A stretch of 64,000 nucleotides of DNA from positions 620,001-684,000 of the forward strand of contig JAGMUV010000026.1 in assembly GCA_020744425.1 (NCBI GenBank). Direction: 5' to 3'. The DNA is from Dactylonectria macrodidyma. Taxonomy: Eukaryota > Ascomycota > Sordariomycetes > Hypocreales > Nectriaceae. Shown here piece by piece: positions 63,237-64,000 of this stretch (positions are counted from its first letter, which is position 1; every line of letters starts with the position of its first letter). A model generated the notes under the pieces. It was not told where the DNA came from. It did not search any database and worked only from the letters and a program-made list of their open reading frames with translations. A program made the translations under genes and the position numbers.

Positions 63237-64000
63237 GGTAGGCGGGTGGTTGGTGGTGGTGTCTTGATGAAGGCCTCACAACCCGAAGATGCCTTGGTGG
63301 TCGAGAAATCCGAGCAAAACCCGTAGTCCACTGGGGACAGGGGAGTCTGGCGGTGGGGCGATGGTAATAATAAGCAGCAAGAGCCAAAGTTAAGAGACAA
63401 GAGCCACAAGACGACGAAGTGGAGGGTGGGGGAATTCTCCGGGTGGATGTGGATCGAGTCAGTAGCTTGAGACTTCTGGCACGGAGTGCGATCGAGACAC
63501 TGGCCTAGGGCACCAACGAACCAAGGAAATCAAGGCGCAGCGGGAGAAGCTAAGGGCGTGTCTGAGTCTTTTGGGTCTGAGTGCTGTGTTTGGCTGTGTC
63601 TGGGTCTGAGTGAGTGCTATCTGTGTCCGTGTGCGGCGTCTCAACAAAAGGTGGAGGACGCCAGGCGCAGCGGAAACGGGCACGATGGCGGCTTATTAGT
63701 ACGGGCCTTAGAGGGAGGGCAAAGAATGGATATCGGAGTGAAGCTTTGGCCGTGGGAATCTCGGTGGTGGCAGTGGCAGTAGTGGTGCTAGTTGGTGGCA
63801 ATTACACCCCGAAGTCGATCGGGAGGAAGAGCGACAGTGAAAGAGGGCAAAGGAAGAGGAGAAGGGGAGGATCTCGGCTGGATGGGGGACTGGCGGAATC
63901 GTAATTGGGTTAATGTCATCAAGAGGACAAGGTTGAGGTGGCGCCTTGATGTTTTCCGGCGCCAGGCCTGCTTGGTGTGACATGCAATGCACAAGTGCAT
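63237..64000. other. Upstream region of the membrane-protein gene
   Basis: No gene recognised. Contains a repeated TCTGAGTGnT/GGGTCTGAGTG motif near 63555-63620. Likely promoter and 5' leader. Confidence 0.5.

Noticed and set aside
1..64000. CRISPR arrays, rRNA and tRNA genes
   Set aside because: No regularly spaced identical repeats and no tRNA-like box A/box B pair or cloverleaf was seen by eye; a tRNA scan would be needed to exclude a degenerate one.

Overview
The window is filamentous-ascomycete genomic DNA (Pezizomycotina, most likely a sordariomycete). Short introns with GTAAGT-type donors and CTAAY branch points interrupt the genes. Fungal-restricted families are present: a LaeA-like methyltransferase, a DUF3669 protein, a large ankyrin protein with an N-terminal membrane region, a GFA/CENP-V protein and a 10-exon fungal membrane protein. 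Between them lies a dense, nested collection of mobile elements. No tRNA, rRNA or CRISPR was seen.

Layout. 0-7 kb: 5' fragment of a Helitron against the 3' end of a LaeA-like methyltransferase, then two lineage-specific hypothetical genes. 7.8-18.3 kb: decayed hAT, solo LTR, MITE and Copia pieces; an ankyrin-repeat pseudogene carrying an 83-bp insertion; a NB-ARC/TPR fragment and a beta-lactamase-like fragment fused behind it; a piggyBac relic. 18.4-26.0 kb: a 7.6-kb element with 33-bp terminal inverted repeats and TA flanks. It holds an rve-type integrase/transposase, a 389-residue protein of unknown function, two related cysteine-rich genes in opposite-facing arms, and two MITEs that are themselves interrupted by three solo LTRs. 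27.0-29.5 kb: a complete pogo-like element whose transposase has a SAP domain, plus a convergent extra ORF. 30-37 kb: two Helitron fragments, a MYND-finger gene and a broken repeated-gene fragment joined to an LTR piece.

37-44.4 kb is a gene island: GFA protein, DUF3669 protein, transaldolase (with a 12-nt exon), a small acidic protein and an erythromycin-esterase-family protein. 45.5-49.7 kb: a Helitron with catalytic Rep and PIF1-type helicase domains in one long frame and a definable 3' end. 49.7-53 kb: a host gene split by one stop codon, and a small conserved gene. 53-60.2 kb: LTR, Fot/pogo remnants, a complete and apparently intact hAT transposon (2,764 bp) and a Tad-like LINE cut off at the hAT edge. 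61.4-63.2 kb: the membrane-protein gene, with a possible 3-nt exon.

The strongest new signals are: (1) two 83-bp elements, both exactly 83 bp, each with TG..CA-type ends and a perfect 5-bp target duplication (12883-12965 and 60801-60883); (2) the 7.6-kb composite TIR element; (3) the nested MITE/solo-LTR stack, where removing the LTRs and one target repeat rejoins the MITE arms; (4) the ankyrin/NB-ARC/beta-lactamase mosaic. Family names rest on motif recognition without database searches.
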